64,000 bases of DNA from Aedes albopictus (lineage: Eukaryota > Arthropoda > Insecta > Diptera > Culicidae), in NCBI RefSeq assembly GCF_035046485.1, contig NC_085138.1:5889409-5953408 (forward strand), in the 5' to 3' direction. A program made the position numbers and the translations under genes. The notes under the pieces are model-generated. The model saw only the letters and a program-made list of their open reading frames with translations. It did no database searches and was not told the origin of the DNA. This document shows, one piece after another, positions 1-12,081 of this stretch (its first letter is position 1; each line of letters starts with the position of its first letter).

Positions 1-1466
1 AGGTAGCTTGTGACGTCATGCGACTTTCAATATGACATAAAAAGGCACGTCATCGAAAACATCCTCAATATTCAAGAAATCACCCAAGCAAAAACTACGT
101 TTGAGCGAGTACTTTCTTGAAAACGTATACAACTTTGTGTAAAAGAGTCACTGTGGACATCCTAAATTGGGAGGCATGTGAGTTCACATTAACAGGCATG
201 TCAGCCACACGAACATCACAAATGTGATACTCGACAATGCGTTTCAAGCATTTCAGAAAGAACGAGGTAACCAGATGAATCTGGAACTCATTCCTTCTTT
301 ATACAACGCACGCACCCTTTCGGGATAAAACTATGGAGTAATTTCACGCCATGAAAATACCCAATAGCAAACTACAAGAGTTCAAAACATGTTTGAAATA
401 CTCCAAATGCCTTTGGAGAAAAATAGGATAAACCCCCATTTACACCTGGAGATTTAAAGTAAGTAGAGCTTTTTAGGGCTCACTAAGGCGATTATATAGC
501 TATAATTCTCAAGTGGAAGCTAGAGATTCGTAACTATACAAAAGAATGGTGTATCCGAAGATATTTTGAACTTGAACGGATCAGAGTTCCATTCAAGAAT
601 ACTTCTTGCGGTCCGCACAGGCCGCAGAGGACAAGCTTCTTTCAAAGCAATAGTTATGGTATACCACAATGGAGGGGTTGTAGGTACAAAACCACAATTA
701 AACTCTCTTGGAGTAGCAATGGAAGCGAGTTATCCAGTAAATGTGGTCGCAACCAATTAGTACAGGTTCCCTAGTTTGTTGAGCAGGGTCGCCTGAATAC
801 GCAAATTTTGCGAAGGAACACTCAAAAGTGCAAAGAAGGTCAAATGGACACTCCTCATCTGACACATTCCAATCAGTCAACTCATGACAAATTCTGCTCA
901 TGCAGAGTTGGGTTAGGTGCAATTCTATGTTAAGTTATCCATGAACTGTACTACCTAAGTAATCCATCAAACTGAAGCATCTCAAATTAATGTTTAAGCT
1001 ACTTCTGATGATGTAATCATCGTAGCAATATTGCCAAATATCAGCGAAAAAATGCTGAATACAAGAGCTTGCTTGAAAGCATCCATAAGGAAATGTTGAA
1101 ACATACTGTTAACGTTATTCTAAGATATAGCATGCTCGAGGCACGACACTTCATTTATAATGAAAGAAGCAAACTGGGTTCACAAGGTAACCTATACAGA
1201 AGTTTCCCTAGGAAAATGAACTTTTTGAAGTAGAGCCACTTGGGCTAGGCACGCTTTTTACGCTGAAAATTGATCTGAGGTTTCCTAGCCGTAGCCACTA
1301 CCCAAACTAGACAGGATTACACTCTTCACAATCACAACATTAAAAGGAAACATCAACGACAAACCAAATCGGTGTCAATTGAAAAACGCCAATGGCGAAA
1401 ACGCATTAAGCGAAACCATATAGGTAGTAATGTAAGCTAATTTACAACATTTGAATAATCCCGCCC
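1..1466. other. anonymous intergenic sequence
   Basis: No convincing gene. Two short overlapping frames (566-760 plus, 698-922 minus) have no recognisable domain, and neither is flanked by clear splice sites. Composition is mixed and AT-rich with no obvious tandem repeat, so this may be old degenerate transposon sequence or unique intergenic DNA. Confidence 0.5.
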
Positions 1467-1469
1467 TTA

Positions 1470-1623
1470 GGGGGCATCCATTTAGTACGTCACGCTAAAA
1501 ATGGGAATTTTCAACCCCCCTCCCCCTTCGTACGGGTTTTTCTTATACCTAATACATTGCTTGTCACAATTTTCAGAACCCCCCCTCCCCCCTCTTAGCG
1601 TGACGTACTTTATGGATGCCCCC
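1470..1623. mobile_element. MITE, 154 bp, TTA target-site duplication
   Basis: The ends form inverted repeats of about 29 bp beginning GGGGGCATCCAT and running into a shared TACGTCACGCTAA core, with only two differences between arms. TTA flanks both sides (1467-1469 and 1624-1626). The interior is C-rich and has no coding potential. A 3-bp TSD with G-rich ends resembles PIF/Harbinger-type MITEs; that assignment is inference. Confidence 0.85.
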
Positions 1624-1626
1624 TTA

Positions 1627-2735
1627 TTAAGCCTCAAATTTGAGACTTAAGAAGGGCAACTGATTATCTCGGAGAAACGCAAGGTCCACTACACTATTGC
1701 TCCGGTTAGTGCAGTAAGGGCGTAATACTGTGGAGGACGCCCTAATTCTCCACAGGCTCCGTTTGTGGTTAGGTTTTTATTAGACCCCCCTAACCATTCA
1801 TTCTTTGGCACGGTAAGCATAAAGCCGCATAACACCATGAATTAGGGGTCACCTGTTTAGTGGACTCTTACCACTGGATCAGGCGGTCCGTAGTGTTATT
1901 CTTAGTCAATTGAGACAACCGCTACCGACACTACACAGCTTTCTAGGCTGATCGGGAAAAGAAGTTAACATTGATGGTTAACTTCCAAACGAGCCCGAAC
2001 AGCCCCAAAATTGACGATGATATCCAATCCCCAAGTAGGTCGCGAAAGTTTCCAAAACGAAAGTTCCTGCACCGTACGGTAATCGAACCAAGACACCCTC
2101 AGAATAGTACGACAATTTAGAGACATTTCGGAAATATGCTGACCGTAAATCCGAAAACTAATAACTAAATAGGAATAAATCCAGAACGATTTCCAGAAGG
2201 CCCTCTTGAAATTAATGATATATGAAACTCAACAATATTTTTCGTGTATTTCCCAAATACGTATTGAGAAAACATTTCTGGCACGCAAGTGTCGACTCAA
2301 ATGCCCGAGCAGCTTTTGGTTTGATGCTTTTTTCTTTTTTTTTTTGCATTTCACGTTATAAGGCGTCTTTCTTGGTTTGTCATCTGTAAAATTTTAGTCA
2401 AAAGTAAGCCAGGATCATACGATTTTTCTGTCCCCACTTACCGTAATCCGTAATTTTCTATCTTTCTTGAATAATTCTCTTGTTACAGTAAACATTACAT
2501 GTTTTATATTTTTAAAACAAGTACTGGCCCTCTGAGTATGTGTTAAGCTACTCGAAAAAGTATTGTAAAACTTTAAAACATGTTTAAATAGACTTTATAA
2601 TCTAACTTTTGATTTTGTTGATTTGGGGTAACATTGATCATGTCAGTGATCAATGTTCGTTTGTGTTGAAATTACCCTTACTTACTAAATTCGGGGTAGC
2701 TGATTTCGAATATGTTCAAATTCTTACAAGTTATG
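1627..2735. other. anonymous intergenic sequence
   Basis: No gene seen. It holds a short poly-T run (2333-2345) and, near 2629-2656, an 11-bp-arm hairpin (AACATTGATCA and its complement) inside GGGTAA...TTACCC flanks. The 1680-1950 stretch is of higher complexity and may be the remains of an unrecognised element. Confidence 0.45.
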
Positions 2736-2737
2736 TA

Positions 2738-2928
2738 AGGTACACCGGGGCAAGTTGAAACGGGTGGGGCAAGGCGAAGTTTTGAAATAGTTTTCAAAAC
2801 AATTTGGAAATTTTTCTTTCACCCAAAGATTGTTTGAATCAAAAACTATGTGTTATGGCATTCAAGCTGTTTACCATCATTGGATAACATCATGTTAACC
2901 CGCTGTTTCATCTTGCTCCGGTGTACCT
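2738..2928. mobile_element. MITE, 191 bp, TA-flanked
   Basis: Inverted termini AGGTACACCGG(G/A)GCAAG with a following GAAAC, read inward from both ends, are bounded by TA at 2736-2737 and 2929-2930. It is non-coding. The TA duplication suggests a Tc1/mariner-superfamily non-autonomous element. Confidence 0.8.
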
Positions 2929-2930
2929 TA

Positions 2931-3399
2931 CTTTTTGAGTTATTTTAGGATTAAAATCCTCCAAACCGCGAATATCGCCTGAAGGTAGGCAATGATTTAA
3001 GGTATTGATAGTCTACTTCTAATAAATCGTATATTTTATTGAATAATAGCATTTTCATGAAAGTTTCGTTTATTAAATCCAGCTCTAGCATATCGTATTG
3101 AAATAATACAGTGATTTCGAACCTCATATTGTATCTAGTATTCATGCCATGTATGAATGTTTGACAATGTATCTCATTGCGTTACGCAACACAGTTATGG
3201 AAAAATAGATTTATTTCTATGTTTATGAAATTAAATTTTTATGAATTACATGTTATTTATTAGCTAAATAATAGCAGATAACGATATACCATTCGATAGC
3301 AGAAACTGATTCAATGTGACACGCTTGTTTGAACATTTAATGAGCTCGGTCAAGTCGATCAATGATACCCCCTTTTACGGTACTCAAAAATATTATAGG
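2931..3399. other. AT-rich intergenic sequence
   Basis: AT-rich with long A/T tracts. The small minus-strand frame at 2951-3145 shows no domain and no splice context. Nothing else is supported. Confidence 0.45.
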
Positions 3400-3600
3400 T
3401 TTCAGGTGGTTTCAGCATGTTTCAGAGAGGATTTTAGGGTGTTTCAAGGGAATACAGATAGTTTCAGAGAGGTTTCAAAGTTGTTTAAGGGGGTTCCATA
3501 TGGTTTCAAGAGGTTTCAGGATGTCTGAGGAAGGCTTTCGGGGTCGTTTGAAGGGGTTACAGGGCATTTCAAGGAAGGTTCAAATGCGCTTAGGGTCGTC
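3400..3600. repeat. degenerate GGTTTCAGG-type tandem array
   Basis: Irregular repeats of a TTTCAG(G/A)(G/A)GG-like core every 12-30 bp, followed by a 12-base poly-G run near 3619-3632. The same family recurs at 7220-7500, 7680-7900, 46260-46985, 55330-55830 and 56330-56560. The overlapping frames here come from the repeat and are not genes. Confidence 0.7.
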
Positions 3601-3959
3601 CATCAATGACGCAGCTTTTTGGGGGGGGGGGGGTATGAACATAAACGCCGGCTTCCATGCATAATACAAGCAGCTATCAGACGTAACAACTGTATCTGAG
3701 AAAATGGTTTGAAATCCTGCTTGAAGAATAATGTATTGTGTACGCAGAAAAATTTCAATATCGCTCAAATGCTTTTCACGACCAATAGTTTGCTACATGC
3801 TATAAGGTACTGCATACCGCAAAGGCTGCAAAGAAAAAACAAGTAAGTTTTTGGCATAATGGCATTATTCGAGGAGTTCGTTATATAGTTTCTACAGGAC
3901 CTACAACAGCTTTGTTAGGAATAGCAGCTAGCAGCTTTGTTAGGAATTTCTCATGGTGT

Positions 3960-5012
3960 TTTTTATAGGTTTCCCCAACAGGAGAAGGATAACATTTCCA
4001 CAGGAATTCTCACTGGGAATCCTTGAAAAAAAAAAGTTTTGAAAACATTCCAAATGGATTTGGAGGAATCCCTGAAGGAACTTCAAGAAGAATTTCAGAA
4101 GGATCTCTTGGAGGAATCTTGAAAAGAAATCATAGACAAATTCCAAAAGTAATCCCGTGAGGAGTTCCTGTAGCAATTCTAGATGGAACTTTTGGAGAAA
4201 TCTTGAATAAACTCCTGGAAGAATCTCAGAAGGAGCTATTTGTAGAGTCTCAGAAGGAGCTCCTGGTTCAATTTCTGTAGAAAACACAGAAGAAATTGTT
4301 GATGGAATCCCGGAAGAAATTTTTTAAGGAATCCCTATTTTTTGGGGAATCCCGGAAGATAGCCATATAGAACTCCTGGTTAAATCTAAGAAATAAAATT
4401 CAGGAGGAATTCCAGTAGGAACAATGGGAGAAATCCGTAAAGGGATTCCTTGCGGAATTCTAAGAGATCCTGGAGGAATACTGGAAGGAGTCAATGGAGG
4501 GATACCGAAAAAAAAAGCCTGGAGGAGTCCCGTGAAAAAAATCCTGGATGAATCCCAGAAGAAATCCTAGAAGAATCCAGGAAGAAATTCCTGAAGGAAT
4601 CCGAAAAAGAATTCCTGGAGGAATCCCAGAAGCAACTCCAGGAGGGGGTGAAAGAATGTCGGAAGAAATTCTTACAAAAATCTAGGAATGAATATCTGAT
4701 AGAATTCCGGAAGGAAATCCTGAAACAAACTCAGAAGGAACTCCTGGAGGAATCCAGGATGAATCATCTTTAGGAAACCCAGAAAGAAGTTCTGATGGAA
4801 TCTCAAAAGAAATTCCGGTTAAAATCCTTGAACAGATGTTCGAAGAAACTGCTTGTGGAAGAGAGGAGAAGAAAACATTAATAGAACTCCTGAATGAATT
4901 CATGGATAAACTTAAAAATAAAAGCTTAGAAATTAAAACTCCCGGAGAAATCACAGAAGGATCTTTTGGTGGAAACTGAAAAAAAAACTCCGGAAGGAAT
5001 TCTTGGAGGGAT
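3960..5012. repeat. degenerate GGAATTCC-type minisatellite array
   Basis: Dense short variants of a partly palindromic GAATTCCTGGAGGAAT core, spaced roughly 12-30 bp. The array continues on the far side of the hAT insertion (6430-6560), so it was split by transposition. Long-looking frames such as 4682-5140 on the minus strand are low-complexity translations of the repeat. Confidence 0.8.
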
Positions 5013-5020
5013 ATCTGATG

Positions 5021-6421
5021 CAGGCCCGGATTTAAGGGGGGGGGGCAAAGGGGGCAAGTGCCCCGGGCCTCCCGATTAGTGGGGGCCCCCAGGAATCCCA
5101 AAGCATTATAATATTTTTCAACGGAACCATATAAATGCATTAAAGTAGGCGTTCATATGTTATACATGTCCTATATCAGTCATAATTGGATTCCTTAAGG
5201 ATTTCTAGACTCCATATTTCTAGTCATTTATATATCTTTTCACTTGATAATAAATCCAAATAAAAAAAGATAACTTTTGTGTACAGTATTCAATGTTTAC
5301 ATAACACGATGTTGTCTCTTAACTTTGGTGTACTCGATTTTCTTTAAAAAGATTTTGAAAGTTCTTATCGAATAGAAACAGCGCTTCGTGGCAATTTGAA
5401 GCCTGGACAAAAGTGTTTCTAAACAGAGTGCGTGAAATTTAATTTCTGAAAACAACTGCTCAAACCCCATCTTCATTCAGTTGACTGTAATCATGGGAAA
5501 GAGATGATTAAGACTTTTGGAGATATTTGGAAATCAGCAACAAAAACATCTCGAAACAGCGGTTTAACATATCTATATTTTGAGTTTTATCAACATTTTT
5601 GGGATATATTGTTACCGTTGCCTTCAAGAGTCCTATCTTTGTTCAATTTAAATATTGAAATAATCATAGAATTATAGAAACCCAAGTGAAGTTATTCCAT
5701 GTTCCATTATTTCAGATTTAGAACTGAAAGCAAAGATTTAAAACTTGCATAAATGTTATGAATTTCGATGAAATTTCAAAATACATGTACTAACTGAACA
5801 AAATGCCATTTACGCAATAAAACTGAAGGTTCCAGCAAAATCTTTGTAGTTGAGCCATAAATCAAAATGAATGTTCGATTTGATTGATTTGTCTTTATTT
5901 CAGAGACTTTCAGCCCTTGGCCTCGAATGTTCGAATCGTTTGCCATCTGTCGGAAATTTTGGGATGGCACTGCAAAACGTACACTTTTTATAGACATCAG
6001 AAGCTCTAGCGTGCGCAGCTTTTTCTTTTTTCTCACTCACTCTCGTAAACAAACACGCGAAAGAAACAGATAATAGAGTGGGCATTTCGCCCCCTCTTTT
6101 ATCTTGCTCTTTCTTACGTTCAACAAAATGAACGAGCGAGAAAAAAGAAAAGGCTTTGCACGCAAGTGAACAGAAGCCATATTCAGAAGACATGTTCGGC
6201 CTGAATATTTCAAAGAAACAAATGTACTGTACAAAAAATAATAACAAAAGAATAAGAACTATTTTTTTTAAATGAACAAACAGTTGTATGATATGAGGTT
6301 TTTCGAATCCGCAAAAAAAGAAAAAAAAACAGTAAAAATTTCAAAAATAGGAAAATTTGGTTTTGGGGGGCCTATTTGATAGGGTTTGCCCCGGGCCCCC
6401 CGAAGTCTAAATCCGGCACTG
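5021..6421. mobile_element. non-autonomous hAT element, 1401 bp
   Basis: The termini are CAGGCCCGGATTTA and the complement of CAGTGCCGGATTTA, matching hAT-style CAG...CTG ends. The 8-bp direct repeat ATCTGATG lies immediately outside (5013-5020 and 6422-6429), the TSD length diagnostic for hAT. The subterminal G/C-rich runs also mirror each other. No transposase frame is present; the 115-codon minus frame at 5900-6247 has no recognisable domain. An internal imperfect palindrome lies at about 6010-6175. The element interrupts a GGAATTCC array. Confidence 0.92.
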
Positions 6422-6429
6422 ATCTGATG

Positions 6430-6560
6430 GAAATGTTGAAGAAATTAAAAAGGAAGAAATTCTCAAAAAATGGGAATCCCAAAAGAAGCTCCTTGAGGAA
6501 TTTTAGATTGAAATTCTGAAGTAATTTAAGAAGAAACTCCTGCAGGGTCCCTCAAATGTC
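6430..6560. repeat. distal part of the interrupted GGAATTCC array
   Basis: The same degenerate units as 3960-5012 resume directly after the hAT target-site duplication. Confidence 0.65.
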
Positions 6561-6705
6561 ATGGTGCATTTTATTCAAATAAAACCAATTTAATATTCTT
6601 AACAAATTACAGTCTACAGATTGCATTACACATTAACTATATTGAGAGCTTCAACTTCCTGTTCTTCGGCATCAAGCAAAGGGATCCATCAGTTTTCATG
6701 ACTCT

Positions 6706-6729
6706 TATATGACCAAATTTGGTCATATA
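6706..6729. repeat. perfect 24-bp palindrome
   Basis: TATATGACCAAA is followed immediately by its exact reverse complement. It stands alone in otherwise anonymous sequence; no transcription-factor identity is claimed. Confidence 0.8.
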
Positions 6730-6912
6730 GGAGTTGCATTGACTTTTCTAAAACATATGTGCCACTAGGGATGAGAGGTTTATTGATTCATTAGCTTTGG
6801 TGATAATCTCCACTGGTTGCACCTATGGCCTTGATGTCGGCGATCTAAACCTGGCAATCTGCAATGTTTTTTTTTCTAATGTTGTTATTTTTTCATAATA
6901 GGTATTCGTTAA

Positions 6913-7159
6913 GGGCGGACGGGACGGTCGAGGAAATATCCGCCATTGCTCTGTTTCTTCTAAGATGGTAATCTCAGATTCTACTTCATATAATGGAACA
7001 AAAATCTATCATTGTGTATGCTCACTTGCAGTGCATATGCTGATTGTTTTTCAGCCTCATCTGTGCGATAGAAATCGAGATTACCATCTTCAAAATCGCG
7101 AGGCAAATTGTTAGAAAGAGAGGGAAGATAGGGAAAATAACACAGCGTCCCGATTCACC
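6913..7159. mobile_element. TTAA-flanked MITE-like element, 247 bp
   Basis: TTAA occurs at both ends (6909-6912 and 7160-7163), with matching ends GGGCGGACGGGAC and the complement of GGTGAATCGGGAC. A truncated relative in the opposite orientation begins after TTAA at 39247-39250. Fragments of its core (TGCTCACTTGC(A/G)GTGC) recur at 43325 and 45157. TTAA suggests a piggyBac-type element, but the TIRs are weak. Confidence 0.55.
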
Positions 7160-7219
7160 TTAAACATACAAGTTTAAATTGATATAAGAACAAAGTTTCG
7201 GTTTTCTTTGCGCCCCCTT

Positions 7220-7900
7220 ATGGAAGTTTTATGAGCTTCTGGGGGTTCCAGGAAGTTACAGGGGGGGGGGGGGTCTTTTGGGGGCATTTCAAGAGGTTAC
7301 AGGTCGTTATGTGATGGACTTTTAGGGGCGTGACAATGCGTTTAAGGGCGTTTTAAGGAGTTACAGATACGTTTCAGAGAGGTGTCAGATGCGATTAACG
7401 GGCTTTCAGGAGCTGCCAGGATATTTCAGGTGAGATTTTAGGGTCGTCAAAGGCATTTCAAGAAGTTATAGGACATTTTAGGGGGTTTGTTTGAACTGAA
7501 TTTTCAAGAAGCGGGACCACACTTCTGTGGTGTCAGAGCAACCTTAACTGTAATATATTGAAGTGTCATTACATATAAGAGTATTATGAATAAAACAACT
7601 TACAAATCTTCAGTATTTCCTTAATTTTTAAAGATTCCTCTCGTAGCTAATAATTGGTACTTTTTATCAACAGGAGATTTCAAAGTGGTTTCAGAGAGGT
7701 AATTTCAGGGGTTCCTGAATGTTTTAGGTGAGCTTCCAGAGGAGTTTCAAAGCGAAACCCACTGCAAATCGTCCAGAACTCCCTGAAATCGCTTCGGACT
7801 TCCTGTAAAGTACCTGAGACCCTCTGACACCCGTCGAAAATCCTCTGGAAGTTCCTGAAATGCCTTCGAAATCCCCCTAAAATTCCCTCGAACCCCATGA
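7220..7900. repeat. two blocks of GGTTTCAGG-type array
   Basis: Blocks at about 7220-7500 and 7680-7900 carry the repeat; the second is partly in the reverse orientation (CCCTGAAAT-like). A 13-base poly-G run lies near 7261. They are separated by about 180 bp of AT-rich sequence. Confidence 0.6.
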
Positions 7901-8093
7901 ATTGCGCCCATGTAACGCCTCGGTTACGTCTCGGAATCTCGCTGAAAATTCTCCTTGTGGTGGTATTTTGTGCAATTTGAATTATTCTGGTTAATCACGA
8001 AGTAGCAACTAAGAACTATACGGTCATCTTTGCATGTTCATGCTCAAATTTGTTGTCCGTATGTCTTACGAAATCTCAGAAAGAGCACCTAAA

Positions 8094-8614
8094 CTGCCGT
8101 AATTCTGCAAAGTGACGTAAGCGACATTGATAGTTTTGGGGTATTTTTTTGGTTATTATGCATAAAACTCTTGGTCATCTTCTAAGTTTCTTTCCATAGA
8201 TGACTGATTACGATACCACAGTGTTATTGTTACACCAGATATTATATATAACTAGCTGTCCCGGCAAACTTTGTCTTGCCGTCTTGTGGTGGTTTGACAA
8301 CTGTTGTGCTCAAAATAGCACCGCACTCTAGATTGATTTCATTTCGGTCGTGTTGATTTCCTTCCCAGCTCATAGAAAATCAGTTCTTTTTCAATTTTGT
8401 TACTTTTCTAGTTGATTTTCGTAACTTTTTGTACATATAAACACAGCCACCATGAAAACGAATCGAAGCGTGCAAGAGCCATCCTAATCGGTTCAGCCGT
8501 TTGTGAGTTTTGTTGCCTCAAAGGGATTTCAAACTCATTTTTATATATATAGATATTCCAAAAAATGTTGAAATTTTCAATGGCGCTTACGTCACTTCGC
8601 AGAATTACGGCAGT
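8094..8614. mobile_element. TIR element with a nested dispersed repeat
   Basis: A ~38-bp inverted repeat, ACTGCCGTAATTCTGC followed by AAGTGACGTAAGCG with few changes, occurs at about 8094-8132 and in complement at about 8573-8614. Between the arms lies a separate dispersed repeat (8250-8554). The outer TSD is unclear. It is non-coding. Confidence 0.65.
8250..8554 (+). repeat. dispersed repeat starting AACTAGCTGTCCCGGC
   Basis: Begins with CTAGCTGTCCCGGCAAAC and ends in an AT-rich TATATATATAGATA tail. Two more copies occur here: about 15490-15722 (opposite orientation) and 49386-49675. The conserved head and TATAGAT tail suggest a retroposon or cut-and-paste family common in insects; I cannot name it. 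Confidence 0.7.
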
Positions 8615-9768
8615 AAAGCCTATTTGTATGAGTTCTGAGGAAGTGCTCGTGATATTGTTCAAAAATTCCTGATCTAAGATGACATTTGGAGCATTATTCT
8701 AAGAGAACTGTTTTTTTTAATTTCTAATGAGCTAACAATAAGAGGTCCTAGGGAAAATCCTAGATGAATGCATAATTCAACACTTCCACATTTACTATAT
8801 GGTTTTGAAAACCCAACGGTAATTGTGGTGGTTTATTCTTTGCACATTTTTTTTTCAAAAGTGGATCGAAGCAAAAAAAGAAATAAAAACCCAAATTAAT
8901 CCACCTAGAGGTGATAGTGCCTTTCTCGTCGTATATGTTCTCACGATCTTTCCGTCGACGTAAGTCAAAGTGTTCCTGAATCCTGATATTTTTTTAAGAA
9001 AAGCAAGCATTTTATCAAAATCATCATTGAATTGACTTAAAACTTATTGATGGCACATACTCCGACGTTGTGTTCAGCGTAAAAGCAGAGCTGAATAATA
9101 TCAGATTTCTCAGTTGACTGCTTGAGCACCTTCACTAACATTGGGAGCTGATCAATATCAAGACGATACTAACAAGCTAAGATATAACTTTTTACACATT
9201 CACAGATCACTTTGCGGTCTTCGATAAAGTTTTTTCTGCACATTCTAGGTTATATTTTATTGACCGTTAAAAACAAGAACGTAGTGAGTATAGTGAGACG
9301 TCTGTTTGTATGTGGGTTTAATATGTCAAGATTTTGTTCTCATACACATATTTATCGCTTGCATTGATTTTATTTTCTTTCGTAGTTCCGGCGAAGCATC
9401 AAACGCTGGTTGTGCAACCCTACCAGTAGTCTCTAATGTGGTATGAGCCTATTTTCTAGTTAACCGTTCCTCAGATTATTAAAAAAGCCGTGAGTAATGT
9501 GTCGCATGGTACATTTGGTTACTTTCCGGAACAGGTTCCGAAGCACCACCGGGTCTCCCAAATATAGTCTGAGGCAATATCATTGCTAACGTACATCAGG
9601 TTACCTAAAAAAACCACGGTTTGATTTATCTTATGCATGGGTACAAATCACTTTTACATTTGACCACTTCCAGTGGGACACCCAGAACTAGTTTCGGGAC
9701 ACTACAGGTTGTCTAAAATATGGTCTAAGGCTATGTTCTTACGAATCGATCATCGTGTTATCAAAAAA

Positions 9769-10034
9769 GGGTCTCCAGTTGGCCTAGTGGTTAAGGCTAT
9801 GAATCGCCAATCCGGAAACGGCGGGTTTGATTCCCGTTCCGGTCGGGAACGTTTTCTCGACTTCCTGAGCATAGTGTATCATTGAACTTGCCTCACAATA
9901 TATAAATTCATGCAATGGCGGGCAAAGAAAACCATTCAATTATTTACTGTGGAAGTGCTCAAAGAACACTAAGTAGAAGAGAGGCAGGCCAAGTTCTAAT
10001 GCGAACGTCGAGCTATAAAGAAGAAGAAGAAGAA
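9769..10034 (+). mobile_element. Feilai-type SINE
   Basis: A tRNA-like head carries an A box (TGGCCTAGTGGTTAAGGC) and a B box (GGTTTGATTCCCG), and the element ends in (AAG)n. A perfect 12-bp TSD, GTTATCAAAAAA, lies at 9757-9768 and 10035-10046, inside a ~150-bp unit of the composite element. The A/B boxes form an internal RNA polymerase III promoter in this class. The family name is from memory of the Aedes Feilai SINE. Confidence 0.88.
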
Positions 10035-12026
10035 GTTATCAAAAAATCTGCTATTTGATGTACTGCCAAACCCCGCGTATTCATCACTCCTTAATAAGAC
10101 ACTTTTTAACTTGTACCCGCTCATTCGAAATTTGTTGAATTAAAAAAATGATCAAATGTCACAGTGTAATACACTGTAAATACGAATGATACAATATTGT
10201 GATGTTACTTACACCCGCAGTGGCTCCTCGTGCAGCTGCTACTTCCGAAAGTTCGAATTTGGTGCATTCCGACACCGCATTGGTGATCAACCGCAGTGAG
10301 CCTCGGAAGCCAACAATCGTAAAATGTACAAGCTATCAATTCGTACCACCACAATATCTGTAAGATTTGTGTTCAAAAACAAATCATACAATCTTAACAA
10401 AACTAAAATAGAGTTAGTTTATCGAATTGAAAGTTTACACAGGTAATTTGACAGCAATCATTGTCGAATTAGCGTGGTTTTATGGTACGACACGCATGGA
10501 TTTGATTCAATTTCACATTTACAACTTTCGGTTTACATTTTACCACTTACCGATTGTCCCTGATGTAAGACCACATGACTAGTTTCATGCAAATTATTAA
10601 TCAGTTCTCCTAAAAAGTCGCAAATTGATGTAATGCATGTATGGGTTTGGTTCATTCGTGCATTTCGCCAGTTCCGGCGAGGCACTCGCATCTGGTTCCG
10701 GAACACTACTGACCTGAGACTATTTTCTTGCTGACCGTTCTTCGCGTTATCGAAGAAGCCGTTATTTAGTGTGCTGCGTGTATGCGTTTGGTTTTTTTTT
10801 CTACATTTGACCACTTTCGATGGGGCACCAGGAACCGGTTTCGGCACACTATTGGTTTTCCAAAGTATGGTCTATGATTTTTTTGTTAACTGTTCATCAG
10901 CTTACCTAAAAAGTCATTAATGTGTCGAATTTATGGGATTGGTTCTCCTTTACATTTGACCACTTCCGATGGGGCAACCGTAATCGGTTGCGGAACACTA
11001 CCGGTTGTCCCCAATATAGCCGGAAACTTTTTTTTTGTCAAATCAAGATGCCTTAAAATCCGCGATTTGATGTGTCGCTTGCATGGGTTTGGTTCCCTTT
11101 TATATTTAGCCATTTCCGGTGGGACACCCGGAACCGGTTCTGGATCACAACCGATTCAGATATGTTCTGAAAATATTTTCCTGCTTACTGTTCATCAGGA
11201 TATAAAAAAAGCCACGATTTGATATGTCCCTTGCATGGGTTTAATTAACTTTTACACTTTGCCACCTCCGGCGGAACATCTGAAACCGGTTCCAATATGG
11301 TCTGAGAATGCTTTCCTGCTTACTGTTCATCAGGTTATCGAAAAAGCTGTGGTTTGATATGTCACATGCATGGTTTTATTTCAATTTCATATTTGGCCAC
11401 TTCCGACGGGACACCCGGAACCGGTTCCGGGACACAACCGGTTCAGATATGGTCTGAGAATATTATCCTGCTTACTGTTCATCAGGATATCAAAAAAGCC
11501 ACTATTTGATATGTCGCATGCATGGGTTTGGTTAACTTTAATACTTCGCCACTTCCGGCGGGACATTTGCAACCGGTTCCGGAACACTACCGGTTTCGAT
11601 ATGGTCTGAGAATGTTTTCCTGCTTACTGTTAACCACGTTATCGAAAAAGCCGCGGTTTGATATGTCGCATGCATGGGTTTAGTTCACTTTTATGTTTGG
11701 TCACTTCCGGCGGGACATCCGGAACCGGTTCCGGGACACTACCGGTTCAGATATGGTCTGAGACTATTTTTCTGCTTACCATTCATCAAGTTATCGAAAA
11801 TGCCGTAGTTTGATGTGCCGCATGGATGGGTTTGTAGCGTTTTCATATCTGGCCCCTTCCTGGGGTACCGGTCCGGAACACCTAAATGCCCATAACTCCG
11901 GAACGGCTGGACCGATCTGAACCATTTTCAATAGGAAACAATGGGACCAGATTCCGCGTCGAATGAACCGTCGGTCAATAAAATCGGTTGAGGTTTACTG
12001 CCAAAAAATGATGTGAGTTTTTTTGT

Positions 12027-12081
12027 ACACACACATACACACACACACACATACACACACACACACATACACACACACAGA
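12027..12081. repeat. (CA)n microsatellite in copy A
   Basis: An interrupted ACACAC/ACATAC tract at the same place as the tract in copy B (42928-42988), so it is part of the element rather than an independent locus. Confidence 0.9.

Noticed and set aside
4682..5140. 152-codon minus-strand frame
   Set aside because: Composition is that of the GGAATTCC array, and it runs into the hAT end; no domain.
5900..6247. 115-codon frame inside the hAT element as a transposase remnant
   Set aside because: No hAT dimerisation or catalytic motif; it overlaps an internal palindrome and simple A/G-rich sequence.
9781..9850. tRNA gene-like segment
   Set aside because: A/B boxes belong to the Feilai SINE: flanking TSD and (AAG)n tail, no proper cloverleaf required.
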